Shown: one piece after another, positions 18,462 to 28,213 of the stretch
How the letters are laid out: each line of letters begins with the position of its first letter
Position numbering within the stretch: position 1 is the first letter of the stretch
Origin: Citrifermentans bremense R1
GTDB taxonomy: Bacteria > Desulfobacterota > Desulfuromonadia > Geobacterales > Geobacteraceae
Length of the DNA stretch: 64,000 nucleotides
Direction of reading: 5' to 3'
NCBI RefSeq assembly: GCF_000426865.1
Contig: NZ_AUGE01000010.1
Coordinates: forward strand, 94,377-158,376
Position numbers and translations under genes: made by a program
The notes under the pieces: generated by a model
Seen by the model: only the letters and a program-made list of their open reading frames with translations
Told to the model about the DNA's origin: nothing
Database searches by the model: none

Positions 18462-19151
18462 ATGAAGGTTGCCCTTCTGCAACACACCCCCGAGCCCGAA
18501 CGGAGCATCGCGCTGGCCGCGAGGCTTTGTTATTCGCAGGTCGACATCGAGGCGCTCAAGGAGAAGCTTTCCGGCGCCGACGTGAAAAAATTCCTGGACA
18601 AGATCATGTCGCTCGGGCACCAGTCGGTGCTGGAGCACGCATCGTTCACCTTCGGGGTGGACGGGATCTCGCGCGTCACCAGCCATCAGCTGGTGCGGCA
18701 CCGGGTCGCTTCCTTTTCCCAGCAGTCCCAGCGCTACGTTTCCCACAAGGAACGCTTCGCGGTGGTCACCCCCCCGACTATTTCCGAAAATCCCGAGCAC
18801 GCCCGGCTCTTCGAGGCGCAGGTGGCGGCTTTGCACGCGGCCTACGGGGCCCTGGTCGAGGCGGGTGTCCCGGCCGAGGACGCGCGCTACCTGCTGCCCA
18901 ACGCCACCGAGACCAAGATCATCATCACCATGAACGCCCGTGAGCTCTTGCACTTCTTTGCCGTGCGCTGCTGCGAGCGCGCCCAGTGGGAGATCAGGGC
19001 CATGGCGGTGGAGATGCTCAGGCAGGTTCGGCCGATAGCCCCCACCGTTTTCGCTAAGGCCGGCCCCGGCTGCCTTGCTGGCCCCTGCCCGGAAGGCGCC
19101 ATGTGCTGCGGCAAGATGGCGCAGGTGAGGGAATTCTTCGGGGAGATGTGA
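18462..19151 (+). CDS. thyX: FAD-dependent thymidylate synthase ThyX
   Basis: A 229-residue flavin-dependent thymidylate synthase, converting dUMP to dTMP with methylenetetrahydrofolate and NADPH. The diagnostic RHR-x7-S motif is present (RHRVASFSQQS, about residues 75-85), preceded by HQSVLEHASFTF, and the C-terminal NARELLHFFAVRCCERAQWEIR matches the family's substrate-binding helix. AAGGA precedes the ATG. It replaces ThyA, which is consistent with a member of the anaerobic Desulfuromonadota. It lies between rpmE and the DUF1385 gene. Confidence 0.95.
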   Translation: MKVALLQHTPEPERSIALAARLCYSQVDIEALKEKLSGADVKKFLDKIMSLGHQSVLEHASFTFGVDGISRVTSHQLVRHRVASFSQQSQRYVSHKERFAVVTPPTISENPEHARLFEAQVAALHAAYGALVEAGVPAEDARYLLPNATETKIIITMNARELLHFFAVRCCERAQWEIRAMAVEMLRQVRPIAPTVFAKAGPGCLAGPCPEGAMCCGKMAQVREFFGEM

Positions 19152-19198
19152 GACATCCCCCTCCCACCGAGTCACCCTTTCACAAACACGAGGTTACA

Positions 19199-20104
19199 GT
19201 GTCAAAGATAAACATAGGCGGACAGGCGGTACTTGAAGGAGTTATGATGCGGGCTCCCCGCTCGCTGGCCATCGCGGTGAGAAGGCCCGACGGCGACATC
19301 TCGGTCAAGAGCGAGACGGTCATTCCCCTTTCCGAGCGGTATCCCATCACCAAGCTCCCGATAGTCCGCGGCGCGGTGGCGCTCTTCTCCTCGCTGATCA
19401 TCGGCATCAAGGCGCTCAACTTCTCCGCCAACGAGGCCATGGCCGAAGGGGAAGAGAAGGAGGAGGTCAACAACTGGGCCATCGCCGGGACTATGGCGGC
19501 AGCTTTCGGGTTCGGCATCCTCTTGTTCTTCATCATGCCGCTTTACCTCACCAAGCTGCTGATCCCCATCATCGGAGACTCCAACATCGTCTTCAACCTG
19601 GTGGACGGTCTGATCCGGGTGGTCGTGTTCCTCCTCTACATCCTCGGTATCTCCCGGATGGGAGACATCAAGCGGGTCTTCCAGTACCACGGCGCCGAGC
19701 ACAAGTGCATCTTCACCTTCGAGGCGGGGGAGGAGTTGACGGTCGACAACGTCCGCAAGTACAGCTGCCTGCACCCGCGCTGCGGCACGAGCTTCCTGTT
19801 GATCGTGATGCTGGTGAGCATCCTGGTGTTCTCGCTGATACCGAAGCTTTGGCCCTTCTACCTGAAGGCGGGATCCAGGGTGGTGCTGCTTCCGGTCATC
19901 GCCGGCCTCTCCTACGAGGTCCTCAAATGGACGGCGAAGCACGACAATCACGCGCTGGTCAAGTTGATCATCTCCCCGGGACTGGCCCTGCAGCGGCTCA
20001 CCACCGGCGAGCCGGACGACAGCCAGATCGAGGTGGCGATCAAGTCGATGGAGGTGGCGCTGGAGCTGAACGGCGGCCACAAGGACGACCGGCTGGTGGT
20101 GTAG
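19199..20104 (+). CDS. DUF1385 family membrane protein
   Basis: A 301-residue protein starting with GTG at 19199 (GAGG five bases before); upstream in-frame sequence overlaps thyX and does not look native. It has the family's N-terminal INIGGQAVLEGVMMRAP, four hydrophobic membrane segments (AVALFSSLIIGIKAL; FGFGILLFFIMPLYL; LIRVVVFLLYILGIS; FLLIVMLVSILVFSLI) and the conserved FQYHGAEHKCIFTFEAG and CLHPRCGTSFL histidine/cysteine motifs, which look metal-binding. Function is not established. It lies directly before prfA, an arrangement conserved in many Firmicutes and Geobacter-like genomes. Confidence 0.9.
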   Translation: MSKINIGGQAVLEGVMMRAPRSLAIAVRRPDGDISVKSETVIPLSERYPITKLPIVRGAVALFSSLIIGIKALNFSANEAMAEGEEKEEVNNWAIAGTMAAAFGFGILLFFIMPLYLTKLLIPIIGDSNIVFNLVDGLIRVVVFLLYILGISRMGDIKRVFQYHGAEHKCIFTFEAGEELTVDNVRKYSCLHPRCGTSFLLIVMLVSILVFSLIPKLWPFYLKAGSRVVLLPVIAGLSYEVLKWTAKHDNHALVKLIISPGLALQRLTTGEPDDSQIEVAIKSMEVALELNGGHKDDRLVV

Positions 20105-20169
20105 ATCCCTTCCGCCGCGAGCAGGAGTGACGAAAATTCGGCCCTATGGGGCTTTTGAGGTTTTATAAA

Positions 20170-21249
20170 ATGTCCATGTTTGAAAAGATAGCCGAGCTGG
20201 AAAGACGTTTCGAGGAGCTGGAATCGCTCCTGTCGGACCCCGAGGTGCTGGGGAACCAGACAGAGTTCAGAAAGCTCTCCAAGGAGCATTCCGGCCTTGC
20301 CGAGCTGGTTGCCGCCTACCGGGAATACAAGAAGATACTTTCCGACATCGACGACAACAAGGAACTCCTGAAGGAGCCGGACCAGGAGATGCGCGAGATG
20401 GCGCAGGCCGAGCTTTTGTCCCTGGAGGCGCGGCGCGAGGTACTCGAAGGCGAGATCAAGTTGCTGCTCCTTCCCAAGGACCCCAACGACGACAAGAACG
20501 TCGTGCTCGAGATCCGCGCCGGAACCGGCGGGGACGAGTCCGCCCTCTTCGCCGGGGACCTGTTCCGCATGTACTCCCGTTTCGCCGAGACCAACCGTTG
20601 GCGCGTCGAGATCATCTCCGCCTCCGAGTCGGAGAAGGGTGGCTTCAAGGAGGTGATCGCGCTGGTCGAGGGGACCGGGGTCTTCGCCAAGCTGAAGTAC
20701 GAGTCGGGAACCCACCGCGTGCAGCGCGTCCCCGAGACCGAGGCGCAGGGGCGGATCCACACCAGTGCCTGCACCGTCGCGGTCATGCCCGAGGCGGAGG
20801 ACGTCGACATCGACATCAACCCTGCCGACCTGAAGATCGACGTCTACCGTTCCTCCGGCGCCGGCGGGCAGCACGTCAACACCACCGACTCCGCGGTCAG
20901 GATCACCCATATCCCTACCGGGACAGTGGTCGCTTGCCAGGAAGAGCGCAGCCAGATCAAGAACCGTGCGAAAGCCATGAAAGTATTGAAGTCCAGGATC
21001 CTGGACAACATCCTCATGGAGCAGAACGCGAAGCTTGCCGCCGACCGCAAGAGCCAGGTGGGGAGTGGGGACCGCAGCGAGCGCATCAGGACCTACAACT
21101 TCCCTCAGGGGAGGATGACCGACCACAGGATCGGCCTGACCCTGTACCGTCTGGACGCCATCATGGCCGGCGACATCGCCGAGATCGCCGACTCCCTGCG
21201 CCAGCACTACCAGATGGAAGCGCTGCAGGCCCAGAGCGAGGGGATGTAA
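20170..21249 (+). CDS. prfA: Peptide chain release factor 1
   Basis: A 359-residue RF1 that recognises UAA and UAG. The N-terminal helical domain [22 protein letters not shown] leads into the core domain; [20 protein letters not shown] carries the GGQ catalytic tripeptide whose glutamine is methylated by PrmC, encoded next. The start was set at the ATG at 20170, with GAGG about nine bases upstream; an ATG two codons later is also possible. Confidence 0.96.
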   Translation: MSMFEKIAELERRFEELESLLSDPEVLGNQTEFRKLSKEHSGLAELVAAYREYKKILSDIDDNKELLKEPDQEMREMAQAELLSLEARREVLEGEIKLLLLPKDPNDDKNVVLEIRAGTGGDESALFAGDLFRMYSRFAETNRWRVEIISASESEKGGFKEVIALVEGTGVFAKLKYESGTHRVQRVPETEAQGRIHTSACTVAVMPEAEDVDIDINPADLKIDVYRSSGAGGQHVNTTDSAVRITHIPTGTVVACQEERSQIKNRAKAMKVLKSRILDNILMEQNAKLAADRKSQVGSGDRSERIRTYNFPQGRMTDHRIGLTLYRLDAIMAGDIAEIADSLRQHYQMEALQAQSEGM

Positions 21250-21272
21250 CAGCGCCGTATCAGTTCCAGCGC

Positions 21273-21317
21273 GTCCACCAGGTCCACAAAGTCCACCAGG
21301 TCCATGAGGTCCACAAA
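21273..21317 (+). repeat. Five tandem 9-bp units between prfA and prmC
   Basis: Units at 21273, 21282, 21291, 21300 and 21309 read GTCCACCAG, GTCCACAAA, GTCCACCAG, GTCCATGAG and GTCCACAAA. All share GTCCA. The array ends 8 bp before the preferred prmC start and therefore occupies its ribosome-binding region. Confidence 0.9.
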
Positions 21318-21324
21318 ACAAGCC

Positions 21325-22182
21325 ATGACCGCCAACGCCGAAAAATGGGACGTCCTCAAGGTTCTTAACTGGACCAAGGGGTACCTCGCCGAAAAGGGTG
21401 TAGAGAACCCCCGCCTGGAGGCGGAGTGGATGCTCTGCGAGGCGCTTTCGCTGGACCGGGTGGGGCTCTATCTCAACTTCGACAAGCCTCTTTCCGACGC
21501 CGAGCTCGCCCTCTACCGCGGCATGGTGGCCCGGCGCGGCAGGCGCGAACCGCTGCAGTACATCCTCGGTAGCCAGGAGTTCATGGGGCTCGAATTCCGG
21601 GTCACCCCCGCCGTCCTCATCCCGCGCCACGACACCGAGGTGCTGGTGACCGAGGCGGTGAAGAGGGGGGAGGCGTGCCGCAGCATCCTCGACATCGGCA
21701 CCGGGAGCGGCTGCGTCGCCGTTGCCGTCGCCAAGGCGCTCCCTGAGGCCGAGGTCTACACCGTGGACGTTTCCGCAGATGCTATCGAGGTGGCCCGGGG
21801 GAACGCGGAGCGAAACGGGGTCTCCGTGCAGTTTTTCCAGGGATCGCTGTTCGAGCCGTTTGCCGGGAAGCGCTTCGATATGTTAGTATCCAACCCGCCC
21901 TACATCATTTCGGCCGACCTCGCCACACTGCAGCAGGAGGTGCGCGACTTCGAGCCGGTGGGCGCCCTCGACGGGGGAGGCGACGGGCTCGATTTCTACC
22001 GGCGCATCACGGCCGACGCCCCGGCGTACCTCAATCCGGGAGGCTGGCTCTTGTTCGAAGTGGGGGCCGGGCAGGCGGGGGAGGTGCTGGAGCTCTTGAC
22101 CTCCGGCGGCTTCAGCAACGAAAGGTTCAGCCAGACCGATCCCGCAGGTATTGAGCGGGTGGTAGGCGGCAGGCTCGCGTAA
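21325..22182 (+). CDS. prmC: Release factor glutamine methyltransferase PrmC
   Basis: A 285-residue N5-glutamine methyltransferase that modifies the GGQ of RF1 and RF2. It has the N-terminal helical substrate-binding domain, then ILDIGTGSGCVAVAVAKALP (SAM motif I) and SNPPYI, the NPPY active-site motif for amide-nitrogen methylation. The start was placed at MTANAEKWD; an ATG seven codons earlier lies inside the tandem repeat. It immediately follows its substrate gene prfA. Confidence 0.95.
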   Translation: MTANAEKWDVLKVLNWTKGYLAEKGVENPRLEAEWMLCEALSLDRVGLYLNFDKPLSDAELALYRGMVARRGRREPLQYILGSQEFMGLEFRVTPAVLIPRHDTEVLVTEAVKRGEACRSILDIGTGSGCVAVAVAKALPEAEVYTVDVSADAIEVARGNAERNGVSVQFFQGSLFEPFAGKRFDMLVSNPPYIISADLATLQQEVRDFEPVGALDGGGDGLDFYRRITADAPAYLNPGGWLLFEVGAGQAGEVLELLTSGGFSNERFSQTDPAGIERVVGGRLA

Positions 22183-22251
22183 CAGTTCCATAGATGCGGC
22201 GATCTCGCCCGGAGACGGGGAGACCAACAGAGAAAAGCAAAAGAGGTAACA

Positions 22252-23517
22252 GTGGAAAAACTGGTAATTAAAGGTGGCAACAAGCTCTCCGGAGAAGTGA
22301 CCGTAAGCGGATCCAAGAACGCTGCCCTCCCCATATTCATCTCCACCATCCTGGCTCCGGGATGCCACACCATCAGCAACGTTCCCTTCCTGAGGGACAT
22401 CAACACCACCATCAAAGTGCTGGAGAAGCTGGGGGCGACGGTCGACGGCAGGGGGAACGTGGTAAAGATCGACACCACCAACCTGAACAGCTTCGAGGCG
22501 ACCTACGACCTCGTGCGCACCATGCGCGCTTCGGTCCTCGTGCTCGGCCCGCTCCTGGCGCGCTTCGGCCAGGCCCGCGTCTCGCTTCCCGGGGGATGCG
22601 CCATCGGCGCCCGCCCCATCAACCTGCACCTCAAAGGGCTCGCCGCGCTGGGCGCGGAGATCACCCTGGAGCACGGCTACGTCGAGGCGAAGGCGAAGAA
22701 GCTTAAAGGGGCGCGCATCAACTTCGACATCTCCACCGTCGGCGGCACCGAGCAGCTCCTGATGGCTGCGGCCACGGCGCAGGGTGAGACCATCCTGGAG
22801 AACGCGGCGCGCGAACCGGAGATCGTCGATCTCGCCGAAATCCTGATCAAGATGGGGGCCGACATCGACGGCGCCGGCACCGACACCATCCGCATCAAAG
22901 GGGTCGAGGCGCTCGTTGCCGCCGAGCACGCCGTGATGCCGGACCGCATCGAGGCCGGGACCTTCATGATCGCCTCCGCCATCACCGGCGGCGACATCAA
23001 GATCAAGAACATGCGCCTTGACCACCTAGACGCCCTCTCCTTCAAACTGCAGGACGCCGGCGTCGAGATCACCAACAAGGACAACATGGTCCGCGTCAAG
23101 GGTCCCAAGAAGATCCGCAACGTGAACATCAAGACGAGGCCCTACCCCGGTTTCCCCACCGACATGCAGGCCCAGTTCATGGCGCTCATGTGCATCGCCG
23201 AGGGGGCCAGCGTCATCTCGGAGAACATCTTCGAGAACCGCTTCATGCACGTTTCCGAGCTGCTTCGCTTCGGCGCAGACATCATCTGCGAGGGGAACAG
23301 CGCCACGGTGAAGGGGGTCAAGAAGCTCTCCGGGGCTCCGGTCATGGCCACCGACCTGCGCGCATCCGCGTCGCTGATCCTGGCCGCCCTCGCCGCCGAC
23401 AACACCAGCGAGATCTCCAGGATCTACCATCTCGACCGGGGCTATGAGAGCATCGAGAAGAAGCTCGCCGGCCTCGGCGCCGACATAGCCCGCGTCCCGA
23501 ACGAAGAAGGCCCCTAG
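22252..23517 (+). CDS. murA: UDP-N-acetylglucosamine 1-carboxyvinyltransferase MurA
   Basis: A 421-residue enzyme catalysing the first committed step of peptidoglycan synthesis, transfer of enolpyruvate from PEP to UDP-GlcNAc. The GTG start has GAGG seven bases upstream. [20 protein letters not shown] is the N-terminal substrate loop and [16 protein letters not shown] carries the active-site cysteine that fosfomycin alkylates, so the protein would be of the sensitive type. It lies between prmC and hisG. Confidence 0.96.
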   Translation: MEKLVIKGGNKLSGEVTVSGSKNAALPIFISTILAPGCHTISNVPFLRDINTTIKVLEKLGATVDGRGNVVKIDTTNLNSFEATYDLVRTMRASVLVLGPLLARFGQARVSLPGGCAIGARPINLHLKGLAALGAEITLEHGYVEAKAKKLKGARINFDISTVGGTEQLLMAAATAQGETILENAAREPEIVDLAEILIKMGADIDGAGTDTIRIKGVEALVAAEHAVMPDRIEAGTFMIASAITGGDIKIKNMRLDHLDALSFKLQDAGVEITNKDNMVRVKGPKKIRNVNIKTRPYPGFPTDMQAQFMALMCIAEGASVISENIFENRFMHVSELLRFGADIICEGNSATVKGVKKLSGAPVMATDLRASASLILAALAADNTSEISRIYHLDRGYESIEKKLAGLGADIARVPNEEGP

Positions 23518-23617
23518 CTGCAACGCTATCCCGGTGGAGCGCTCCCCGCGCCTCCACCGGGCCATTAAACCCATGGTCCACCAGTTCAACCTTGCCATGC
23601 TCCCACGGAGTTGTTAA

Positions 23618-24256
23618 ATGCCCGATTTCATCACCATCGCCATCCCCAAAGGCCGCATCCTCCAGGATTCCGTCGCCCTCTTCCAGAAGATCGGTATCGA
23701 CTGCGAAGAGCTCCTCTCCGACACCCGCAAGCTCGTTTTCGAAAACCAAGAGCAGAAGATGCGCTACATGATCGTGCGCGCGACCGACGTCCCGACCTAC
23801 GTCGAGTACGGCTGCGCCGATCTCGGCATCGTCGGCAAGGACACCCTGATGGAGGCGGAGAAGGACCTTTACGAGCCGCTCGACCTGAAGTTCGGCTACT
23901 GCCGCCTCATGGTGGCCGAACCGGTGGAGCTTTCCAGCAAGGACGACCCGTCCGCCTGGAACAACATCAGGATCGCCACCAAGTACCCCAATGTGACGGA
24001 GAAATACTTCGCAGCCAAGGGGATTCAGGTCGAGCTGATCAAGCTCTACGGCTCCATTGAGCTGGCACCGCTGGTAGGGCTTTCCGAGCGCATCGTCGAC
24101 CTGGTCTCCACCGGCGAGACCCTGAAGCAAAACGGCCTGGCGGAGATCGAAACCATCGCCGAGATCACCTGCCGCCTCATCGTGAACCGCGCCAGCATGA
24201 AGACCAAGCACGAGAGAATATCCAAGATCATCGAGGGGCTGGAACAGCACATCTAG
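23618..24256 (+). CDS. hisG: ATP phosphoribosyltransferase, short form
   Basis: A 212-residue HisG catalysing the first histidine step (ATP + PRPP). TIAIPKGRILQDSV at the N-terminus and DLVSTGETLKQNGL (PRPP-binding loop) near residue 160 are diagnostic. The short form lacks the C-terminal regulatory domain and normally needs HisZ, a histidyl-tRNA-synthetase paralogue; no hisZ lies in this window. GGAG precedes the ATG. It begins the run of seven his genes. Confidence 0.95.
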   Translation: MPDFITIAIPKGRILQDSVALFQKIGIDCEELLSDTRKLVFENQEQKMRYMIVRATDVPTYVEYGCADLGIVGKDTLMEAEKDLYEPLDLKFGYCRLMVAEPVELSSKDDPSAWNNIRIATKYPNVTEKYFAAKGIQVELIKLYGSIELAPLVGLSERIVDLVSTGETLKQNGLAEIETIAEITCRLIVNRASMKTKHERISKIIEGLEQHI

Positions 24257-24267
24257 CGAGGTGCCGG

Positions 24268-24519
24268 GTGGAAAAAGAGCTGACCGAGGCGTTGCAGGAT
24301 CTACGCAAGCAGCTGCAGGAGGCGGGGGCGGACGTAGTCGAGGGTGACCCGGCGAACCGGGACCGGCGCCTGACGGAGATCACCGAGCAGTTGAAGGGGC
24401 TTGCCGCGGTCTTAGCCCGGCTGGAGGAATCGCTGGCGGCCGCGTCCCTGGCCGCGCGCGCCCAGAAGAGCCAGGAGCTAGACCCGGAGATCCGGGCGAT
24501 GTTAGAGAAGAACGATTGA
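24268..24519 (+). CDS. Small coiled-coil hypothetical protein in the his cluster
   Basis: An 83-residue protein with a GTG start 11 bp after hisG. It is nearly all helical, with heptad-like leucines (LTEALQDLRKQLQEAG; LTEITEQLKGLAAVLARLEESL) and no signal or membrane segment. It was not recognised as a named family. Position between hisG and hisD in the same direction argues that it is translated; a regulatory or chaperone role with the short-form HisG is speculation. Confidence 0.65.
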   Translation: MEKELTEALQDLRKQLQEAGADVVEGDPANRDRRLTEITEQLKGLAAVLARLEESLAAASLAARAQKSQELDPEIRAMLEKND

Positions 24520-24549
24520 ATTCAATGCCATGATTCGCGAGGTCTAAAA

Positions 24550-25839
24550 ATGCAGTTCCTCGACATTAGGGAAGCAGGTTTTCAGGCTAAATTCGACGCC
24601 ATAGTTGAGCGCGGCGAGGAGTCCGGGCGCGAGGTCGAGGAGGTCGTCCTCGGCATCATCGCCGACGTCAGAAGCCGCGGCGACGAGGCGCTCCTGGAAT
24701 ACACCAGGCGCTTCGACATGCTTTCGTGCGACGCCGCCGGGCTCGAGGTGACGCCGGAGGAATTGGACAAGGCCATCGCCCAGGTGGACCCGAAAGACCT
24801 GGGGGCGCTCAAGCTCGCGGTGGAGCGGGTGGCCCGCTTCCACGAGAAGCAGAAGCAGCAGAGCTGGATCTCCACCGAGGAGAGCGACATCATGGTGGGG
24901 CAGAAGGTGACTCCGCTCGCCAAGGTCGGCATCTACGTCCCCGGCGGCAAGGCCTGCTACCCCTCCAGCGTGGTGATGAACGCAGTCCCCGCCAAGGTCG
25001 CGGGAGTACGCGAGATCGTCATGGTGGTGCCGGCCCCGGGCGGCGAGATGAACCCGCACGTATTGGCTGCGGCGAAACTCTCCGGCGTGGACCGCGTCTT
25101 CCGCATCGGCGGCGCCCAGGCGATAGCGGCGCTGGCCTACGGCACGGCCACCGTCCCCAAAGTCGACAAGATCACCGGCCCCGGCAACATCTATGTAGCC
25201 ACCGCCAAGAAGCTCGTCTTCGGCCAGGTCGGCATCGACATGATCGCGGGGCCGAGCGAGATCCTGGTCATCAACGACGGCAGCGGCAACCCCGTCCATG
25301 TGGCGGCGGACCTCCTCTCCCAGGCGGAGCACGACGAGCTTGCCTCCTCGGTGCTGATCACCACCGACCGCAGCTTCGGCGAGCAGGTGGCGGCCGAGGT
25401 GGAGCGCCAGCTGAACGAGCTTTCGCGCCAGCCCATCGCGCGCAAATCCTGGGAATCCTTCGGCGTCATCATCGTGGCCGGGAACCTGGAGGAGGCGATC
25501 GCCTTTTCCAACCGGATCGCTCCCGAGCACCTGGAGCTCGCCGTCGAGAACCCCTTCGAGATCCTGCCGCTCATCACCAATGCCGGCGCCATCTTCATGG
25601 GGCACTACACCCCGGAAGCGGCTGGCGACTACCTGGCCGGACCCAACCACACCCTGCCCACTGGCGGAACGGCGCGCTTCTTCTCGCCGCTCTCCGTGGA
25701 CGACTTCGTCAAGAAAAGCTCCATCATCCACTTCACCCGCGGCGGCCTTGAGCGCGTCGGCGAGGATATCGTCAGGATCTCCCGCCTGGAAGGGCTCGAC
25801 GCCCACGGCAGGTCGGTGAGCCTCAGGTTGAAGAAGTAG
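24550..25839 (+). CDS. hisD: Histidinol dehydrogenase
   Basis: A 429-residue enzyme performing the last two oxidations to histidine. Recognisable blocks are VGIYVPGGKACYPSSVVMNAVPA, FRIGGAQAIAALAYGT, GPGNIYVATAK and DMIAGPSEILVI; PEHLEL and the C-terminal GPNHTLPTGG provide zinc and catalytic histidines. GAGG precedes the ATG. The usual partner hisC does not follow; hisB comes next. Confidence 0.96.
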   Translation: MQFLDIREAGFQAKFDAIVERGEESGREVEEVVLGIIADVRSRGDEALLEYTRRFDMLSCDAAGLEVTPEELDKAIAQVDPKDLGALKLAVERVARFHEKQKQQSWISTEESDIMVGQKVTPLAKVGIYVPGGKACYPSSVVMNAVPAKVAGVREIVMVVPAPGGEMNPHVLAAAKLSGVDRVFRIGGAQAIAALAYGTATVPKVDKITGPGNIYVATAKKLVFGQVGIDMIAGPSEILVINDGSGNPVHVAADLLSQAEHDELASSVLITTDRSFGEQVAAEVERQLNELSRQPIARKSWESFGVIIVAGNLEEAIAFSNRIAPEHLELAVENPFEILPLITNAGAIFMGHYTPEAAGDYLAGPNHTLPTGGTARFFSPLSVDDFVKKSSIIHFTRGGLERVGEDIVRISRLEGLDAHGRSVSLRLKK

Positions 25840-25877
25840 CCTGCACTTTGCGTTGATAATTCCAAGGAGGAGACGTC

Positions 25878-26465
25878 ATGGCTAGATCGGCAGCTATCGA
25901 AAGGATCACCAAGGAGACGCAGATCAAGCTCTCCCTAGAAATAGACGGCAAGGGGGAGGCGCAGATCTGCACCTCGGTGCCGTTTCTGGATCACATGCTC
26001 GACCTTTTTGCCCGGCATGGCCTGTTCGACCTGAAGGTCGAGGCGCACGGCGACATAGACATCGACTTCCACCATACAGTCGAGGACATCGGCATCGTGC
26101 TCGGCACCGCCTTCAAGGAGGCCTTGGGTGACAAATGCGGCATCCGCCGCTACGGCAACGCCGTGGTGCCGATGGACGAGGTGCTGGCGAGCGTCGCCAC
26201 CGACCTCTCCGGCCGTCCTTACCTGGTCTACAACGTCGAGCTCCCCAAGGTGAAGATCGGCGACTTCGACGTGGAACTGGTGCGCGAATTCTTCCAGGGG
26301 TTCGTGAACCACTGCGGCGCGAACCTCCACCTGAACCTGATGTATGGCGACAACGTCCACCACATCGTCGAGGCCTGCTTCAAGGCGGCGGCGCGTGCGC
26401 TGGACCAGGCGACCCAGCTGGATGCACGGATCGAAGGGGTGATGTCCACGAAGGGGAAGCTGTAG
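25878..26465 (+). CDS. hisB: Imidazoleglycerol-phosphate dehydratase
   Basis: A 195-residue monofunctional HisB (the phosphatase half found in Escherichia coli is absent). Metal-binding histidine motifs [15 protein letters not shown] and [11 protein letters not shown] in the first half and [11 protein letters not shown] plus [13 protein letters not shown] in the second half show the duplicated fold. AAGGAGGAG precedes the ATG. Since HisB is monofunctional, histidinol-phosphate phosphatase must be encoded elsewhere. Confidence 0.96.
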   Translation: MARSAAIERITKETQIKLSLEIDGKGEAQICTSVPFLDHMLDLFARHGLFDLKVEAHGDIDIDFHHTVEDIGIVLGTAFKEALGDKCGIRRYGNAVVPMDEVLASVATDLSGRPYLVYNVELPKVKIGDFDVELVREFFQGFVNHCGANLHLNLMYGDNVHHIVEACFKAAARALDQATQLDARIEGVMSTKGKL

Positions 26466-26472
26466 CCTTGGT

Positions 26473-26516
26473 TCGCCTCCCTCGCCCTCTGGGAGAGGAT
26501 CGGGGTGAGGGCGGCT
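26473..26516. repeat. REP-like intergenic palindrome (copy 1)
   Basis: The 44 bases after hisB form an imperfect palindrome: CCTCCCTCGCCCTCTGGGAG followed by AGGATCGGGGTGAGGGCGG. The CCCTC...GAGGG arms resemble widespread REP-type elements. A related inverted copy follows hisH. Confidence 0.6.
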
Positions 26517-26629
26517 CCGTTGGGGAATTCCGTATCTGGGGATGGCCCGGACGGCACTGCCGGCGACATCTTTATAAATAGAGCGAGAACTTATTTGTCT
26601 GCGGCAGTGATGCCGGAAGGATTTTTCAT

Positions 26630-27253
26630 ATGATCGCGATTATTGACTACGGCATGGGGAACCTGCGCTCCGTGCAGAAGGGGTTCGAGAAGGTCGGCTT
26701 CGAGGCCGTCGTTACCGCCGATCCCAAGGTGCTCCTCGATGCCGAGCGGGTGGTCCTGCCGGGTGTGGGCGCTTTCCGTGACTGCATGAGGAACCTGGAA
26801 GAGGGTGGGTTCGTCGAGCCGATCCTCAAGGTGATCAAAGAGGGGAAGCCTTTTCTCGGCATCTGCCTCGGTCTGCAGCTTCTCTTCACCGAAAGCGAGG
26901 AGTTCGGTAGACACCAGGGGCTGAACGTCATCCCGGGCAAGGTGCTCCGCTTCCCGGAGGGGATGGAGGAGGCCGGCGAGGATCTCAAGGTCCCGCACAT
27001 GGGGTGGAACCAGTTAAGCGTGAAGCGCCCGTCGCCGCTATTCCAGGGGATCGACGAGGGGACCAACGTCTACTTCGTCCACTCCTACTACGTGAAGCCC
27101 GACGACGAGTCGGTCGTGGCGGCGACCACCGGTTACGGCATCGATTTCTGCGCGGCCATCTGGCGCGACAACGTCGTTGCGGCGCAGTTCCACCCGGAGA
27201 AGTCCCAGGATAAGGGGCTCGCCATGCTGAAGAACTTCGCGCAGATGAAATAA
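26630..27253 (+). CDS. hisH: Imidazole glycerol phosphate synthase, glutamine amidotransferase subunit
   Basis: A 207-residue class I glutaminase that supplies ammonia to His[13 protein letters not shown] at the N-terminus, [12 protein letters not shown] with the catalytic cysteine, and QFHPEKSQ with the catalytic histidine and glutamate complete the triad. GAAGGA precedes the ATG. HisH and HisF form a heterodimer; here they are separated by hisA. Confidence 0.96.
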   Translation: MIAIIDYGMGNLRSVQKGFEKVGFEAVVTADPKVLLDAERVVLPGVGAFRDCMRNLEEGGFVEPILKVIKEGKPFLGICLGLQLLFTESEEFGRHQGLNVIPGKVLRFPEGMEEAGEDLKVPHMGWNQLSVKRPSPLFQGIDEGTNVYFVHSYYVKPDDESVVAATTGYGIDFCAAIWRDNVVAAQFHPEKSQDKGLAMLKNFAQMK

Positions 27254-27267
27254 GGGCGCCCTGCCGC

Positions 27268-27308
27268 GCTCCCTCACCTCGGCTCTTCCAGAGGGCGAGG
27301 GAGAGATC
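27268..27308. repeat. REP-like intergenic palindrome (copy 2, inverted)
   Basis: CTCCCTCACCTCGGCTCTTC followed by CAGAGGGCGAGGGAGAG lies between hisH and hisA. It is an imperfect palindrome resembling the element after hisB but in the opposite orientation. Confidence 0.55.
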
Positions 27309-27381
27309 GTGTGGCGACGGCATATATATAAATACGGGCGCGCCGGGAAGGCACGTGCCATGAAATGGATTGGGAGAAGCA

Positions 27382-28113
27382 ATGATCATCATTCCCGCGA
27401 TAGATTTGAAAAACGGCTGCTGCGTCCGCCTGGAGCAGGGGCTGATGGAGAAGGACACGGTATTCAACGACGACCCCGGCGCGCAGGCCGCCGAATGGCA
27501 GCGCCAGGGTGGCGAGATCCTGCACATAGTGGATCTCGACGGCGCTTTCGCCGGCGAGCCCAAGAACTGCAAGGCCATCGAGGCGATCGTCAAATCGGTC
27601 ACCATCCCGACCCAGTTGGGGGGCGGCATCAGGGACATCGCCACCATCGAGGCCTACCTCTCCTTGGGGATCGGGCGCGTCATCATCGGTACCGCCGCGC
27701 AGAGAAACCCCGCTTTCGTGAAGGAGGCGTGCGCCAAGTTCCCCGGCAAGATCGTGGTCGGCATCGATGCCAAAAACGGCATGGTCGCGGTCCAAGGTTG
27801 GGCCGAAGTGACCGGGATCACCGCGACGGAGCTGGCCAGGCAGTTCGAGGGTGACGGTGTCTCCGCCATCATCTACACCGACATCAGCCGCGACGGGATG
27901 ATGCAGGGGCCTAACATTCAGGCGACCAAGGCCCTGGCCGAAGCCATTAAGATCCCGGTGATCGCCTCGGGCGGGCTCTCCTCCTTGCAGGACATCGAGA
28001 ACCTGATCGCCATCGAGTCTTCGGGTGTCACCGGCGTCATCACCGGTAAGGCCATCTATTCCGGCGCCATCAACCTCGCCGAGGCCATAGCGCTCACTAA
28101 AAAACCGAGATAA
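27382..28113 (+). CDS. hisA: Phosphoribosylformimino-5-aminoimidazole carboxamide ribotide isomerase
   Basis: A 243-residue TIM-barrel isomerase. [17 protein letters not shown] has the catalytic aspartate (AIDL) and [15 protein letters not shown] the second (TDISRDG); GGGIRD and ASGGLSS are the two phosphate-binding loops. The start is the ATG at 27382 with GGGAG upstream. It is homologous to hisF, two genes on. Confidence 0.96.
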   Translation: MIIIPAIDLKNGCCVRLEQGLMEKDTVFNDDPGAQAAEWQRQGGEILHIVDLDGAFAGEPKNCKAIEAIVKSVTIPTQLGGGIRDIATIEAYLSLGIGRVIIGTAAQRNPAFVKEACAKFPGKIVVGIDAKNGMVAVQGWAEVTGITATELARQFEGDGVSAIIYTDISRDGMMQGPNIQATKALAEAIKIPVIASGGLSSLQDIENLIAIESSGVTGVITGKAIYSGAINLAEAIALTKKPR

Positions 28114-28205
28114 AGATAAAGATAGAGATTAAGAAGAGCGCGAAGCTTTTATTCGCGGTTTTCCTTCTTTTCCAACTCTTTATCTGTATCTTTATCTGTA
28201 TCTGG
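28110..28205. repeat. Inverted GATAAA simple repeats between hisA and hisF
   Basis: AGATAAAGATAAAGATAGAG begins at the hisA stop, and CTTTATCTGTATCTTTATCT lies near 28179-28198, close to its reverse complement. Together they can form a long imperfect hairpin around the central GAAGAGCGCGAAGC region. The unit is about six bases long and the composition is unlike the surrounding GC-rich genes. Confidence 0.75.
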
Positions 28206-28213
28206 GGTTTCAT

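Noticed and set aside
19948..21630. A 560-codon minus-strand frame
   Set aside because: Antisense to the DUF1385 gene, prfA and prmC; no family motif and no Shine-Dalgarno.
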